NCBI GenBank assembly: GCA_030666795.1 | Contig: DAOUXC010000003.1 | Span: 1 to 41,844, forward strand | Length of the DNA: 41,844 nt | Source: Desulfobacteraceae bacterium | GTDB lineage: Bacteria > Desulfobacterota > DSM-4660 > Desulfatiglandales > Desulfatiglandaceae | Direction: 5' to 3' | In this document: positions 1-8,068 of the stretch, piece by piece | Layout: every line of letters starts with the position of its first letter | How positions within the stretch are numbered: position 1 is the stretch's first letter | Translations under genes and position numbers: made by a program | Notes under the pieces: generated by a model | What the model was told of the DNA's origin: nothing | Seen by the model: only the letters and a program-made list of their open reading frames with translations | Databases searched by the model: none

Positions 1-180
1 CCGCAAGCGGCGGGGAATTAAACCCTAGGGGATTAAATATGCAAAAAGGACTATGCAAAGAAAACACGGCTACGACATCAACGCCCCGGAATCCCTCAGA
101 GTTAAAGTTAAGCCTCAACATGAACCCCATAAAGACGCCCCTGTGATGCGCAGTAGGTTCTTTGCTTCCACTGTGGCTGA

Positions 181-2160
181 CTATTCATCTACCGCCTTCG
201 CACAAGAGATTTTGTTAAATTTATCAGTGTACTGCAGAACCGCCCATACAAAAGAGGAATGGCTCCATGTGAGCGGAGAAACAGAAAGAGGGGAACTGTT
301 CACCGGATGCACCTGTTCTGCGAGCACACCGGAAGGGAGAGCATTCTTCACACACCATTCAAGATAAGGAATGGCTCTGCGAAGTTCCTGAAGACTTTCT
401 GCACAATCTATATAATACTCTCCTAACCAAAGCGTTGAAATAAACCAGGGGTTTCCGGGAATCTCCACCGTGCTGTCGCTCGGCCGATGATAGCGATCAT
501 CCTTGTATCGGGCGCAACCTTCAACAGGGGTTTTAAGCCATAACTGATTATGTATTGCCTCCATTGTCTCAACCATCCGAGGATCTTGCGAAGGTAATGC
601 TCCCAGAATAGTAAGGCCGGACAGACTGACATCGATTACCTGATCAAGTTCGTATCCTTTGCCTTTTCTGTTACCTGAGCGGGCATACCGCTTCAGGCCA
701 TCGTGGTAGAAATGTCGGGTAAGCCCTTCCTTTATTTGATCGGCCGCTTTGCCATATTTCTTTGCCAATGAGGCTTCATGAAAAAGCCTTGCAAAATTTC
801 CCGCGGCCCTGAGACCGGCAATGACTGCTGCGACAGTAAAGGCGTGCACGCCAAAACGCTCTTCCCATAGATCATAGCAGGGAATGGGCAGTTTGGTCTC
901 CAAATCGCGGTTTGTTATCATAAAGTCGGCAGCCTTTTTGATAAGCTTATCATATAAAGGTCTTATAAATTCTATGTCTCTAGAACTCTCAAAGTGTATC
1001 CAGAGCGCCCAGAGAATCAATGCGGTCGAGTCCTCCTGTATTGGGAGGACTGCCTTTCCATCCACTAACCAAGGATGCCAGTTGCTGGCCAATGATCCAT
1101 CAGGATTGTAATGCTGGTAAAGATATCCCTCATCTGACAGAATGCGGGCGCAAAATTCGTAAAATTTCATGCACACATGCGTGTAACCGGCCTTTGCCAG
1201 TGCAGCGGCTACAAAAGCTCCATCCCGTCCCCACATGTAAGAATATGTATCTCTTCCAAAACGGACGATATCCGAATCATTTGCGGCAGTGATTGCGCCC
1301 CTGTTGTCTATCTGAGTCCTCAAGATAAGGAGGCTGCGGTTGAATAAACTAATGACGGATTTTTGCAGATCTCCAAAGGACCTTGTATCTTTCGTGACCC
1401 ACGCTACCCAATAAAGCGATGTGCGCTTGATCAGTTTAGCTGGTGTCTTCTCAATCACATGCCGGTTAAGTTGAGCCACGTCATTGTAATGGGTGCCTGC
1501 GGCAATCCAGTAAGACGCTTTAGCTTTCCCCACGGCAGGTACGTCTAACCATATTCCTATTGCAGAGTCAGCAGATCCCCATGCAATCTGGTTACCGTTG
1601 AGTATTCCGCGTTCGGCGTCGTTCCATATTTCTTTCCTATCCGGCCCCTCTTTGTCACAACAGGCATAGTGATTTACACCGGATTTTCCGGACTTGCTGC
1701 AATTTATGAGAAAATACCGATTGGCCTTATAGTGTATGATCGAGCTTGTCCGGGGATCATAATAAGCCGTGTCTCCAATGGAATAACTATAAAGATTAAA
1801 GTCGTGACAGAAAAAAAGCCTTACTTGCCGCTCATTCCTTTGCAGATTTATCACCTCGATCTCTTTGATATATACGTTCAAGTCCACATCAACCAAGTCA
1901 TGGCAGCGCAGTTCCAGACCCAGGGACTCGTTTTTCAGAAAAACGTTGGTTACAAGGGAGTTATCTTGATACCTCAGGTCCTTTTCCCATTCCGGACCCA
2001 TCCAGGAACAGCGTCCATCCACCCACACGCCAAAACGAAAAGTGGCCCCGTTTGTATGGTTCTCCTGTCCTATAAACGGGAAATAGACATCCCTGATCTG
2101 ATAATCCGAGTCAAAATTCAAAAGAAGATTGCCGTTGCTTACGGGAATATCTTTGGGCAT
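181..2160 (-). CDS. Glycoside hydrolase family 15 protein (glucoamylase/trehalase-like)
   Basis: 659-aa ORF; GH15-like content (MPKDIPVSNGNLLLNFDSDYQIRDVYFPFIGQENH..., RDTYSYMWGRDGAFVAAALAKAGY, PIQEDSTALILWALW, STLWLGEYYI). Confidence 0.9.
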   Translation of the reverse strand: MPKDIPVSNGNLLLNFDSDYQIRDVYFPFIGQENHTNGATFRFGVWVDGRCSWMGPEWEKDLRYQDNSLVTNVFLKNESLGLELRCHDLVDVDLNVYIKEIEVINLQRNERQVRLFFCHDFNLYSYSIGDTAYYDPRTSSIIHYKANRYFLINCSKSGKSGVNHYACCDKEGPDRKEIWNDAERGILNGNQIAWGSADSAIGIWLDVPAVGKAKASYWIAAGTHYNDVAQLNRHVIEKTPAKLIKRTSLYWVAWVTKDTRSFGDLQKSVISLFNRSLLILRTQIDNRGAITAANDSDIVRFGRDTYSYMWGRDGAFVAAALAKAGYTHVCMKFYEFCARILSDEGYLYQHYNPDGSLASNWHPWLVDGKAVLPIQEDSTALILWALWIHFESSRDIEFIRPLYDKLIKKAADFMITNRDLETKLPIPCYDLWEERFGVHAFTVAAVIAGLRAAGNFARLFHEASLAKKYGKAADQIKEGLTRHFYHDGLKRYARSGNRKGKGYELDQVIDVSLSGLTILGALPSQDPRMVETMEAIHNQLWLKTPVEGCARYKDDRYHRPSDSTVEIPGNPWFISTLWLGEYYIDCAESLQELRRAIPYLEWCVKNALPSGVLAEQVHPVNSSPLSVSPLTWSHSSFVWAVLQYTDKFNKISCAKAVDE

Positions 2161-2167
2161 GGGTTTC

Positions 2168-3547
2168 CTATATGGCTATTGAAGAATGATTTTGAGGTCC
2201 TGAAAGTAGAATATCTGAAAAATTCATAGAATCTTCACTCATTCTATGGCTGTCGATTATCTGATGATATAACTCCAGATATTTATGGGCCATACATGTT
2301 ATGGAGAAATTATTTCGCACATGCCGCCGGCATTCACGAGGATCAACATGATCGATGAGGCCAACGGCCTCAATCATAGCATCCATGGAATCTACCACAA
2401 AACCTGTTTTTCCGTTCACTATTATTTCCGGAACAGCGCCTCTATTGAATGCGATGACCGGCGTACCGCACGCCATCGACTCGATAGGGACTAGCCCGAA
2501 TGGCTCACCCCATTGTATGGGAAACAAGGTCGCCCTTGCATACTGGTACCATTGCTTTTTATGCTCACTGTTTATTTCACCGATGTAGATGATCTGTTTG
2601 TCACTATTCAATAATGGCTTCATTACCCTGTCATAATAGTCAGTTCCAACCGGATATTTATTAACGTCAACACAAAGGTCTATAGAATCCTTAAAGCTTG
2701 CAAAATACGCTCTGTCATCGGGTTTGTTCTGGACACAACCGGCAATGATAAGTTTAGAGCCTGTTCTTTTGGCCGTTTCTATGGCCTTGTCCTGTCCCTT
2801 GGCACGGGTTATCCTGCCAATAGTGAATAAATAGTTGTCTTTATCCGGTGCCCCTTTTACAGGGAATTCTGCAAGGTCAATTCCGTGGTAAACAACATTT
2901 GATGTGTTGAGCAGGTCATGATACTGCCTTTTTTGATATTCGCTGATCGAAGCGCAATATACCAGGGGAGATGACAGCGGATTACACCAACGCTGGTAAG
3001 CCCCCTGCAACAAGCTGTCTTCTGCTTGCACGTGAAGTGTAAACACAGTGGGTATTTGCATTTCTAATATACTGTCATAAAAGAACTCAACCGCCTTTGC
3101 ATCATGCATATGGATGATGTCAATGTCGCCCATTTTTGCCCTTTCCAATGCCCTTGAAAGGTGTAAATTCACTGTGTTACGCCGTTCCGTGCTGTCATCG
3201 GACCAATAGTCGCCGATGCTTTGATCAAACGTCACGTATTTTTCCCCGGCGACTCTGGAATCGCCTGAACAGGCAACGATCGACCGGTGACCTAAAGAAT
3301 GAAGGCCTTTATCTATATTATAGATGATCGTTTCTATGGGACCATAACCAAGGTCCGCCGTGATCGGCTGGTTAAGGGTTGCCACGTGCAGCACTGTCAG
3401 TTTTTCGTGCGCCATATTTCTTCTCATTTCCATTTTCTCCATATCTGACCAGGAACGAACAATCAAATTTTCCATAAAATGTCTCTTGATGAAACAAAAA
3501 AACCTCTGGGCTCTAAATGCATTGAGAAAATCGTTTTTCTTTTTCAC
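2168..3547 (-). CDS. GT4-family glycosyltransferase (start likely internal, near 3415-3442)
   Basis: ORF with GT4 features: YGPIETIIYNIDKGLHSLGHRS, TIGRITRAKGQDKAIETAKRTGSKLIIAG, PFGLVPIESMACGTPVIAFNRGAVPEII. The annotated start overlaps the small upstream gene 3513..3680; MEMRRNMAHEKLTVLHVATL is a more likely N-terminus. Confidence 0.9.
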   Translation of the reverse strand: MKKKNDFLNAFRAQRFFCFIKRHFMENLIVRSWSDMEKMEMRRNMAHEKLTVLHVATLNQPITADLGYGPIETIIYNIDKGLHSLGHRSIVACSGDSRVAGEKYVTFDQSIGDYWSDDSTERRNTVNLHLSRALERAKMGDIDIIHMHDAKAVEFFYDSILEMQIPTVFTLHVQAEDSLLQGAYQRWCNPLSSPLVYCASISEYQKRQYHDLLNTSNVVYHGIDLAEFPVKGAPDKDNYLFTIGRITRAKGQDKAIETAKRTGSKLIIAGCVQNKPDDRAYFASFKDSIDLCVDVNKYPVGTDYYDRVMKPLLNSDKQIIYIGEINSEHKKQWYQYARATLFPIQWGEPFGLVPIESMACGTPVIAFNRGAVPEIIVNGKTGFVVDSMDAMIEAVGLIDHVDPRECRRHVRNNFSITCMAHKYLELYHQIIDSHRMSEDSMNFSDILLSGPQNHSSIAI

Positions 3548-3680
3548 CTGCCCTACGGCGAATGATATTGCCGATACCAGATTGGGTTATTGGTTGCTTT
3601 TGTTTAGCTCTGATTTGATCAAAGTGATTAAGCCTCTTCTTAAGTTCTACTTCTAATTTATTCCGTGTACCTTTGTTCAT
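3513..3680 (-). CDS. Small basic protein, 55 aa (MNKGTRNKLEVELKKRLNHFDQIRAKQKQPITQSGIGNIIRRRAGEKEKRFSQCI)
   Basis: Hand-translated; below the length cutoff of the supplied ORF track. ATG preceded by a GAGG Shine-Dalgarno (AAAAAGAGGAATAACAATG), TAG stop, immediately upstream of the GT4 gene on the same strand. Confidence 0.6.
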   Translation of the reverse strand: MNKGTRNKLEVELKKRLNHFDQIRAKQKQPITQSGIGNIIRRRAGEKEKRFSQCI

Positions 3681-3901
3681 TGTTATTCCTCTTTTTGCCT
3701 TATATATGTTAGAAATGTTTCGGTTTTTACCCGTGAATGGCCCCTAGAACATCACGGAGAGAGACTCACAAATGGTGCATATCAGTCCTTTCCTCGTGAG
3801 TTTATAATCTGAGGTCTTGAGAGCGTACGGTCTGAATTGGATCGAGTTTAAAATGAAAAGTAATGGGGAAAAAGGGTCGATCATTTCATCCGGCAAGATC
3901 A

Positions 3902-4114
3902 TTAAGCATTTTTGAAAATCAGGCCCTTGTCAGAGATGTCATATCCAAAAGCCAATATAATCTTTCTTTTGGTCTCAATTCGACAATCCATACCTTTCTC
4001 AATCCTATCAACAGTCAATGGGGAAAGACCCGCGTTCCTGGCAAGCTCCGCCTTACTCATGAGGAGTTTCTCCCGTATTTTTCTGACCGTATTGTGAACC
4101 AAAGAACTCTCCAT
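3902..4114 (-). CDS. XRE-family helix-turn-helix transcriptional regulator
   Basis: 70 aa: VRKIREKLLMSKAELARNAGLSPLTVDRIEKGMDCRIETKRKIILAFGYD, a canonical XRE HTH. Confidence 0.8.
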   Translation of the reverse strand: MESSLVHNTVRKIREKLLMSKAELARNAGLSPLTVDRIEKGMDCRIETKRKIILAFGYDISDKGLIFKNA

Positions 4115-4153
4115 TTCGATCCTCCTAATGAAGACAGTCTTGCGTTATTCGCC

Positions 4154-4303
4154 TTAGCCTTTAGCGATCCATGTATCAATGGCCTCTTTGTCAAATCGCC
4201 AGACCCTGCCAATTTGAATCCCAGGAATTTTACCTTCCTTGGATAATTTGCATATTGTTATTTGATGCAATTTGAGGTACTGAGCCATTTCCTTGGTTGT
4301 CAT
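4154..4303 (-). CDS. Excisionase/MerR-like helix-turn-helix domain protein, 49 aa
   Basis: Hand-translated, absent from the ORF track: MTTKEMAQYLKLHQITICKLSKEGKIPGIQIGRVWRFDKEAIDTWIAKG*, which matches the HTH_17/excisionase pattern (TxKExAxYLKxxxxTIxKLxxxGKIPxxxxGRxWRFxKxxIDxW). Confidence 0.8.
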   Translation of the reverse strand: MTTKEMAQYLKLHQITICKLSKEGKIPGIQIGRVWRFDKEAIDTWIAKG

Positions 4304-4444
4304 AATCTGTGCCAAAATAGATTCTCCCGTATCGGCAGCCTTACCACGTCGTCCCTGGCATAGGCTCTCCGGTTTTCATGAACTAATGGATACAAAGAAT
4401 AATAAATTCAGGGTTTATAAAGGGATTCCCCATTTATGTGAGTG

Positions 4445-4471
4445 GCCCCCCGCCATTTAAGGACGGGGGGC
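4445..4471 (-). repeat. IS200/IS605 right-end (omegaRNA-like) GC-rich hairpin without transposase
   Basis: Perfect 8-bp arms GCCCCCCG (4445-4452) / CGGGGGGC (4464-4471). On the minus strand it reads GCGAAGCCCCCCGTCCTTAAATGGCGGGGGGCCACTCAC, resembling IS605-type right ends. No U-tract follows. Confidence 0.45.
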
Positions 4472-4507
4472 TTCGCTTATCAACAGAAATGGGAGAGATA
4501 GGTGCCT

Positions 4508-4858
4508 TTACTTTACGGGATCCACAAGGAGTCTGGCAAACTCCTTGGCAACGCCATAATCGGATTCCTTCTCACCGGGCATTATCGCCCAACCCTGCTT
4601 TTTTACATAGTCCGGTCTTTGCCAGCTCTCTAATTTTTTCAACTCCTTGAGCCCCTCTTCCCTGTTCGGGTTTTTCATAAACTGTGCGACAGCAATAGGC
4701 GCCAGCCGGTCGACCACCGCATTTTCTGAGATTTCGTGAGCCATGGCCTTGGCAGAGTTACTTGTCACCACCCATCCCGTCGAAAAAATGACAATAAGCA
4801 AAACAACCATGCCGACCACCATTCCCCATCCAAACGATTTCATATATCCTTTTGTCAT
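4508..4858 (-). CDS. Membrane-anchored conserved hypothetical protein
   Basis: MTKGYMKSFGWGMVVGMVVLLIVIFSTGWVVTSNSAKAMAHE...: one N-terminal TM helix. ATG at 4858 has a GAGAGGAG ribosome-binding site, so the track start (4873) is probably 5 codons too long. Confidence 0.7.
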   Translation of the reverse strand: MTKGYMKSFGWGMVVGMVVLLIVIFSTGWVVTSNSAKAMAHEISENAVVDRLAPIAVAQFMKNPNREEGLKELKKLESWQRPDYVKKQGWAIMPGEKESDYGVAKEFARLLVDPVK

Positions 4859-5142
4859 GTTGACTCCTCTCAATTCTGAAGGGTTAATAATGTAAGCCCC
4901 CTTACTCTGGAAAAGGGAGGCCCATTCCGAAAACGAAAGCCAGTTGATCTAAAGGGTTTACCGGTAGCCTCACTACCACTATTTTTTTAAGATATACCTT
5001 GCCCGGATAGTAAGATGAGGCCGAAAGATGGGAACATAATGAAAAGAAAAAAACTCTTTAAGAAAATGGCAGAATAATAAAAATCTGCTTCTTGCAGCCT
5101 TAAGGTATTATACAAGCACCTTTTTTCGCTATGATATGTCAA

Positions 5143-5171
5143 GCTCCCGACCGAACATTCCCACCGGGAGC
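5143..5171. repeat. Inverted repeat/hairpin in intergenic region
   Basis: GCTCCCG (5143-5149) ... CGGGAGC (5165-5171), perfect 7-bp arms. Confidence 0.4.
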
Positions 5172-5529
5172 ATACTTAAATCATTTTGAGTGGTTTTTTC
5201 ATGGGAAATCCCTTTGTCGGGGTTAAAAGACCGAGGGAATTCAAAAGCCCTGTCTTTAATAATTAAGTCATGGTGATAATTTAAATTTGGGCAATCAGCT
5301 CAGGTTGATGGTTAATAGGTCAACCGGTCTATGCATAATGACTTCCCGAGATGCCGTAAAGGATCACATGCACCCGAGAAGCCTTTTTCAATGCCACCTA
5401 ATACTCCCTTTTTAAGATATAACCTTTGGAGGCTTTAGCCGTCGCATGGTTTATAAGTATGTGTTGAAGTTGGGCGGCACTCAAATTTTATCCTTAACTT
5501 CCTCCTTAAACCTGATAAAACGATTAAAT

Positions 5530-5720
5530 AAAATAGCAATTTTTAAATATTTTAGATAAGTATTTCTTATCATTATTATAATTAATAAAAAAATAGTTTA
5601 TTTTTAAAATATAATGAATTTTATATAAATAAAAAAAATATGTCAAGCTTTTTATTTTATTAATTTATTTTCCTTAATATAATAATTTAATCTTAATAGG
5701 ATGAAAATTATAAAATGTAA
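5530..5720. other. Extremely AT-rich intergenic block
   Basis: About 190 bp almost entirely A/T (e.g. aataaaaaaatagtttatttttaaaatataatgaattttatataaataaaaaaaatatg). Confidence 0.8.
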
Positions 5721-5754
5721 GCTAAGAAGGAATGAATTTGATTTAAAACTTTTT

Positions 5755-6639
5755 CTATAACCCTTTATCTTTTATTCCTCTATTTCGCCCTCCTTGAGAT
5801 TGTGCTTTTTCCAGCGCCAGTTCAACCAAGAATTTGAAAACATCTATGCCCTTTAGATCGGCTGGTTCCTCACTCCGGGCATATTTTATTACCCAAGCAA
5901 GGTCTAAATCGTCATCCGGCGAAAAGGCTCCTTTCTTTAAACCCAGGGACAGGGTTTCTTCATAGAAAAGGATGAGATGCTCAAAAGCAGTAACAGGTCC
6001 GTTTTTATGTCCGGGCCCGGCAAAAACTTGTAAATTTCGCTCCAGGACGTCAAGAAGCAGCGGCTCAAAATCCAGCAAGTCAACAAATAGACCCAACGAT
6101 TCCTGTATCTGCCCGATGGATTTCCGTTCCAGGCCATTGTGCGCATCCTCCAGCAGCAGCGCCAGGTCATCCACCGTATAAGTGAGGTCCAGCAGCGCCA
6201 GGGTGTTGGCGTGCAATCTCTTGAGTGATTCCTTCCCCTTACCCACAATTACATCCTTATCATTCATAATCCTCCTGATATTTCTAATGCTGAACATCTG
6301 CTGCCAGTAAGGGCTCTTGCGAAGGGCTACGTCAGCCACAGTAGTGTGGTAGATGGGCAACTCGTTGTCGAAGACCAGCACCTCCATGATCTCACCGTCC
6401 AGTGGGCGCACGTACAGGTGGAGATAGCTAACCTTCTTGTGCTCAAGATCGGTCATGTCGAGAAGCTCCTGGGCGAGTACCTTGTCCACCCATCGCCTTC
6501 CGGGGGGCTCCCTGATTGTGGAAACGAGCTTTTGCAAAAGCCTGTCGAGCTTGATTTTGGCTTTGAGGTTCTCTTTAAAGGACATGCCTACAACCTCCTC
6601 GCAGTCAAGACTTCGAGGATTCTCTATTCCGAATGCCAT
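5755..6639 (-). CDS. Hypothetical protein (294 aa; start possibly internal at MSFKENLKAKIKLD)
   Basis: Long ORF with good codon texture; no domain recognised by eye. Confidence 0.7.
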   Translation of the reverse strand: MAFGIENPRSLDCEEVVGMSFKENLKAKIKLDRLLQKLVSTIREPPGRRWVDKVLAQELLDMTDLEHKKVSYLHLYVRPLDGEIMEVLVFDNELPIYHTTVADVALRKSPYWQQMFSIRNIRRIMNDKDVIVGKGKESLKRLHANTLALLDLTYTVDDLALLLEDAHNGLERKSIGQIQESLGLFVDLLDFEPLLLDVLERNLQVFAGPGHKNGPVTAFEHLILFYEETLSLGLKKGAFSPDDDLDLAWVIKYARSEEPADLKGIDVFKFLVELALEKAQSQGGRNRGIKDKGL

Positions 6640-6692
6640 GATTTGAACAGATAAAGATGCGATTGGGGCTTACACCCTGTCGGACACCGGCT

Positions 6693-7265
6693 TCACCGAT
6701 CCAAGCGTCGCCCCATAATGTCATCATACTGAACAGGCGATATATTATCGTCAAAGGAATCCCTGATATCCTGACGAATTACTTTCTGCAACAAATCATA
6801 GTCTTCCCTGTCTATCATCTTAATCGTCCATAAATAATGCGGGGAGGAGGACTTTCCGTAAATATCTTCCAGTTTCTTAAACAGATAGAGAAGGATTGGC
6901 GTGTCAATGACCCCATTTAGCCTTGGCATCAGGGACTCCGCTTTTGCCGGACTTGGCATCTTGCAGTAGTAAACGCAGACCTTGAGGGCAAGATCGAGAA
7001 CCTTTGCAGCATGACCATATGATGGAAGTTCATCGGTCTTCGCCAACCTGATAGTTTTTACAAGCCAGTGGCAGAAGTCGCTGTGCATCTTAACGAAGTC
7101 CTGATCTGAACTGATCCGGTCAAGACCTTCAAATAAAGCTGCCAGTTTCTCTTTGATGAGATCGGCTGAACGTTCCTGAAACAAAGGCGTCATGGCACTA
7201 ACGCCAACGGCCATATCGATGATGTTTTGCTTCTTTGCTTTTTCTGCCAGTTTCAGAGCATCCAT
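6693..7265 (-). CDS. Hypothetical protein (190 aa)
   Basis: Long ORF, no domain recognised by eye; same strand as its neighbours. Confidence 0.65.
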   Translation of the reverse strand: MDALKLAEKAKKQNIIDMAVGVSAMTPLFQERSADLIKEKLAALFEGLDRISSDQDFVKMHSDFCHWLVKTIRLAKTDELPSYGHAAKVLDLALKVCVYYCKMPSPAKAESLMPRLNGVIDTPILLYLFKKLEDIYGKSSSPHYLWTIKMIDREDYDLLQKVIRQDIRDSFDDNISPVQYDDIMGRRLDR

Positions 7266-7543
7266 CTGGTCACCTGCTTTCTTGGGCGTCTTTATTTCAC
7301 GAATAAAAAGGGCAATGTTGCCACTCTTTAGTCCCAGCCCTTAATCTGATACTGATATCCCTTCAGATTCAGATATAGTTGCATGCCGTACAGTCACTCC
7401 CGGACAAGAATTTCATTTTTGTCCTTCTTTTCCTTAATGCCGGTGTTATGAATTGGATGTCGCAATGACCATTCGCCGGCCTGATACACGAGATCAGCCG
7501 CTAATGACAGTGAAGCTGTTCCCTCGTCTGCTGCATTGTGTCG

Positions 7544-8068
7544 TCAGCTCAGATCTTTCCACCAATGATCTATATAGCTATCAGATAGGTAGCTCTCAAC
7601 TAATTCTCGCCATTTTTCATTCGTCGACACCCATTGCTCCTGCTTGAAAGGCAGTTCCCTAAGGAATTTACGCGCCCTATCCGCCATAAATTCTTCACCG
7701 GTGGCGGAGAAATGCTCTTTGTCTCCGATTAAAAATTTCTCGCTTTCCTTGGACCCTTCTCTCGTTCCCCACTTCCTGATAAGAAAATCGACATTGCCTC
7801 TAAGCATCAAAGCAAGCCCGGTTCCTTTCAATTTATCATGTGAATACTTTGATAGCTTTTTGACAAATGCATTGTGAAGTTCTTCCATATTTGTTGTGTC
7901 AATATCATCAAAGCCAAGGTTAAAGAATATAACAAACTCCACTATCGATTGGCGTTGTGAAACCGGCAGAGACATGTACCATTCGATGAATTTTTCCAAC
8001 GGTGATTCCAAAATTATTCCTCTAAAAATGGCGGAACACAACCAGGGACAAAAGCCTGCATTTCCCAT
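7544..8068 (-). CDS. Hypothetical protein (174 aa), immediately downstream of ftsH
   Basis: ORF whose ATG directly abuts the ftsH stop (TGAATG). The true start may be an internal TTG (LESPLEKFIEWYMSLPVSQRQ...). Confidence 0.65.
   Translation of the reverse strand: MGNAGFCPWLCSAIFRGIILESPLEKFIEWYMSLPVSQRQSIVEFVIFFNLGFDDIDTTNMEELHNAFVKKLSKYSHDKLKGTGLALMLRGNVDFLIRKWGTREGSKESEKFLIGDKEHFSATGEEFMADRARKFLRELPFKQEQWVSTNEKWRELVESYLSDSYIDHWWKDLS

Noticed and set aside
1-35. CCGCAAGCGGCGGGGAATTAAACCC hairpin-like sequence at the window edge
   Set aside because: The left arm is cut off by the window boundary, so neither a terminator nor a repeat element can be supported.
53-367. 104-aa plus-strand ORF at the window start
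   Set aside because: Overlaps the 3' end of the GH15 gene antisense; composition looks non-coding.
7390-7546. In-frame continuation after the TGA of the 174-aa gene (RHNAADEGTASLSLAADLVYQAGEWSLRHPIHNTGIKEKKDKNEILVRE*), considered as a second selenoprotein
   Set aside because: Needs a second TGA soon after, no Cys-homolog motif around the TGA, and no recognisable domain in the extension.
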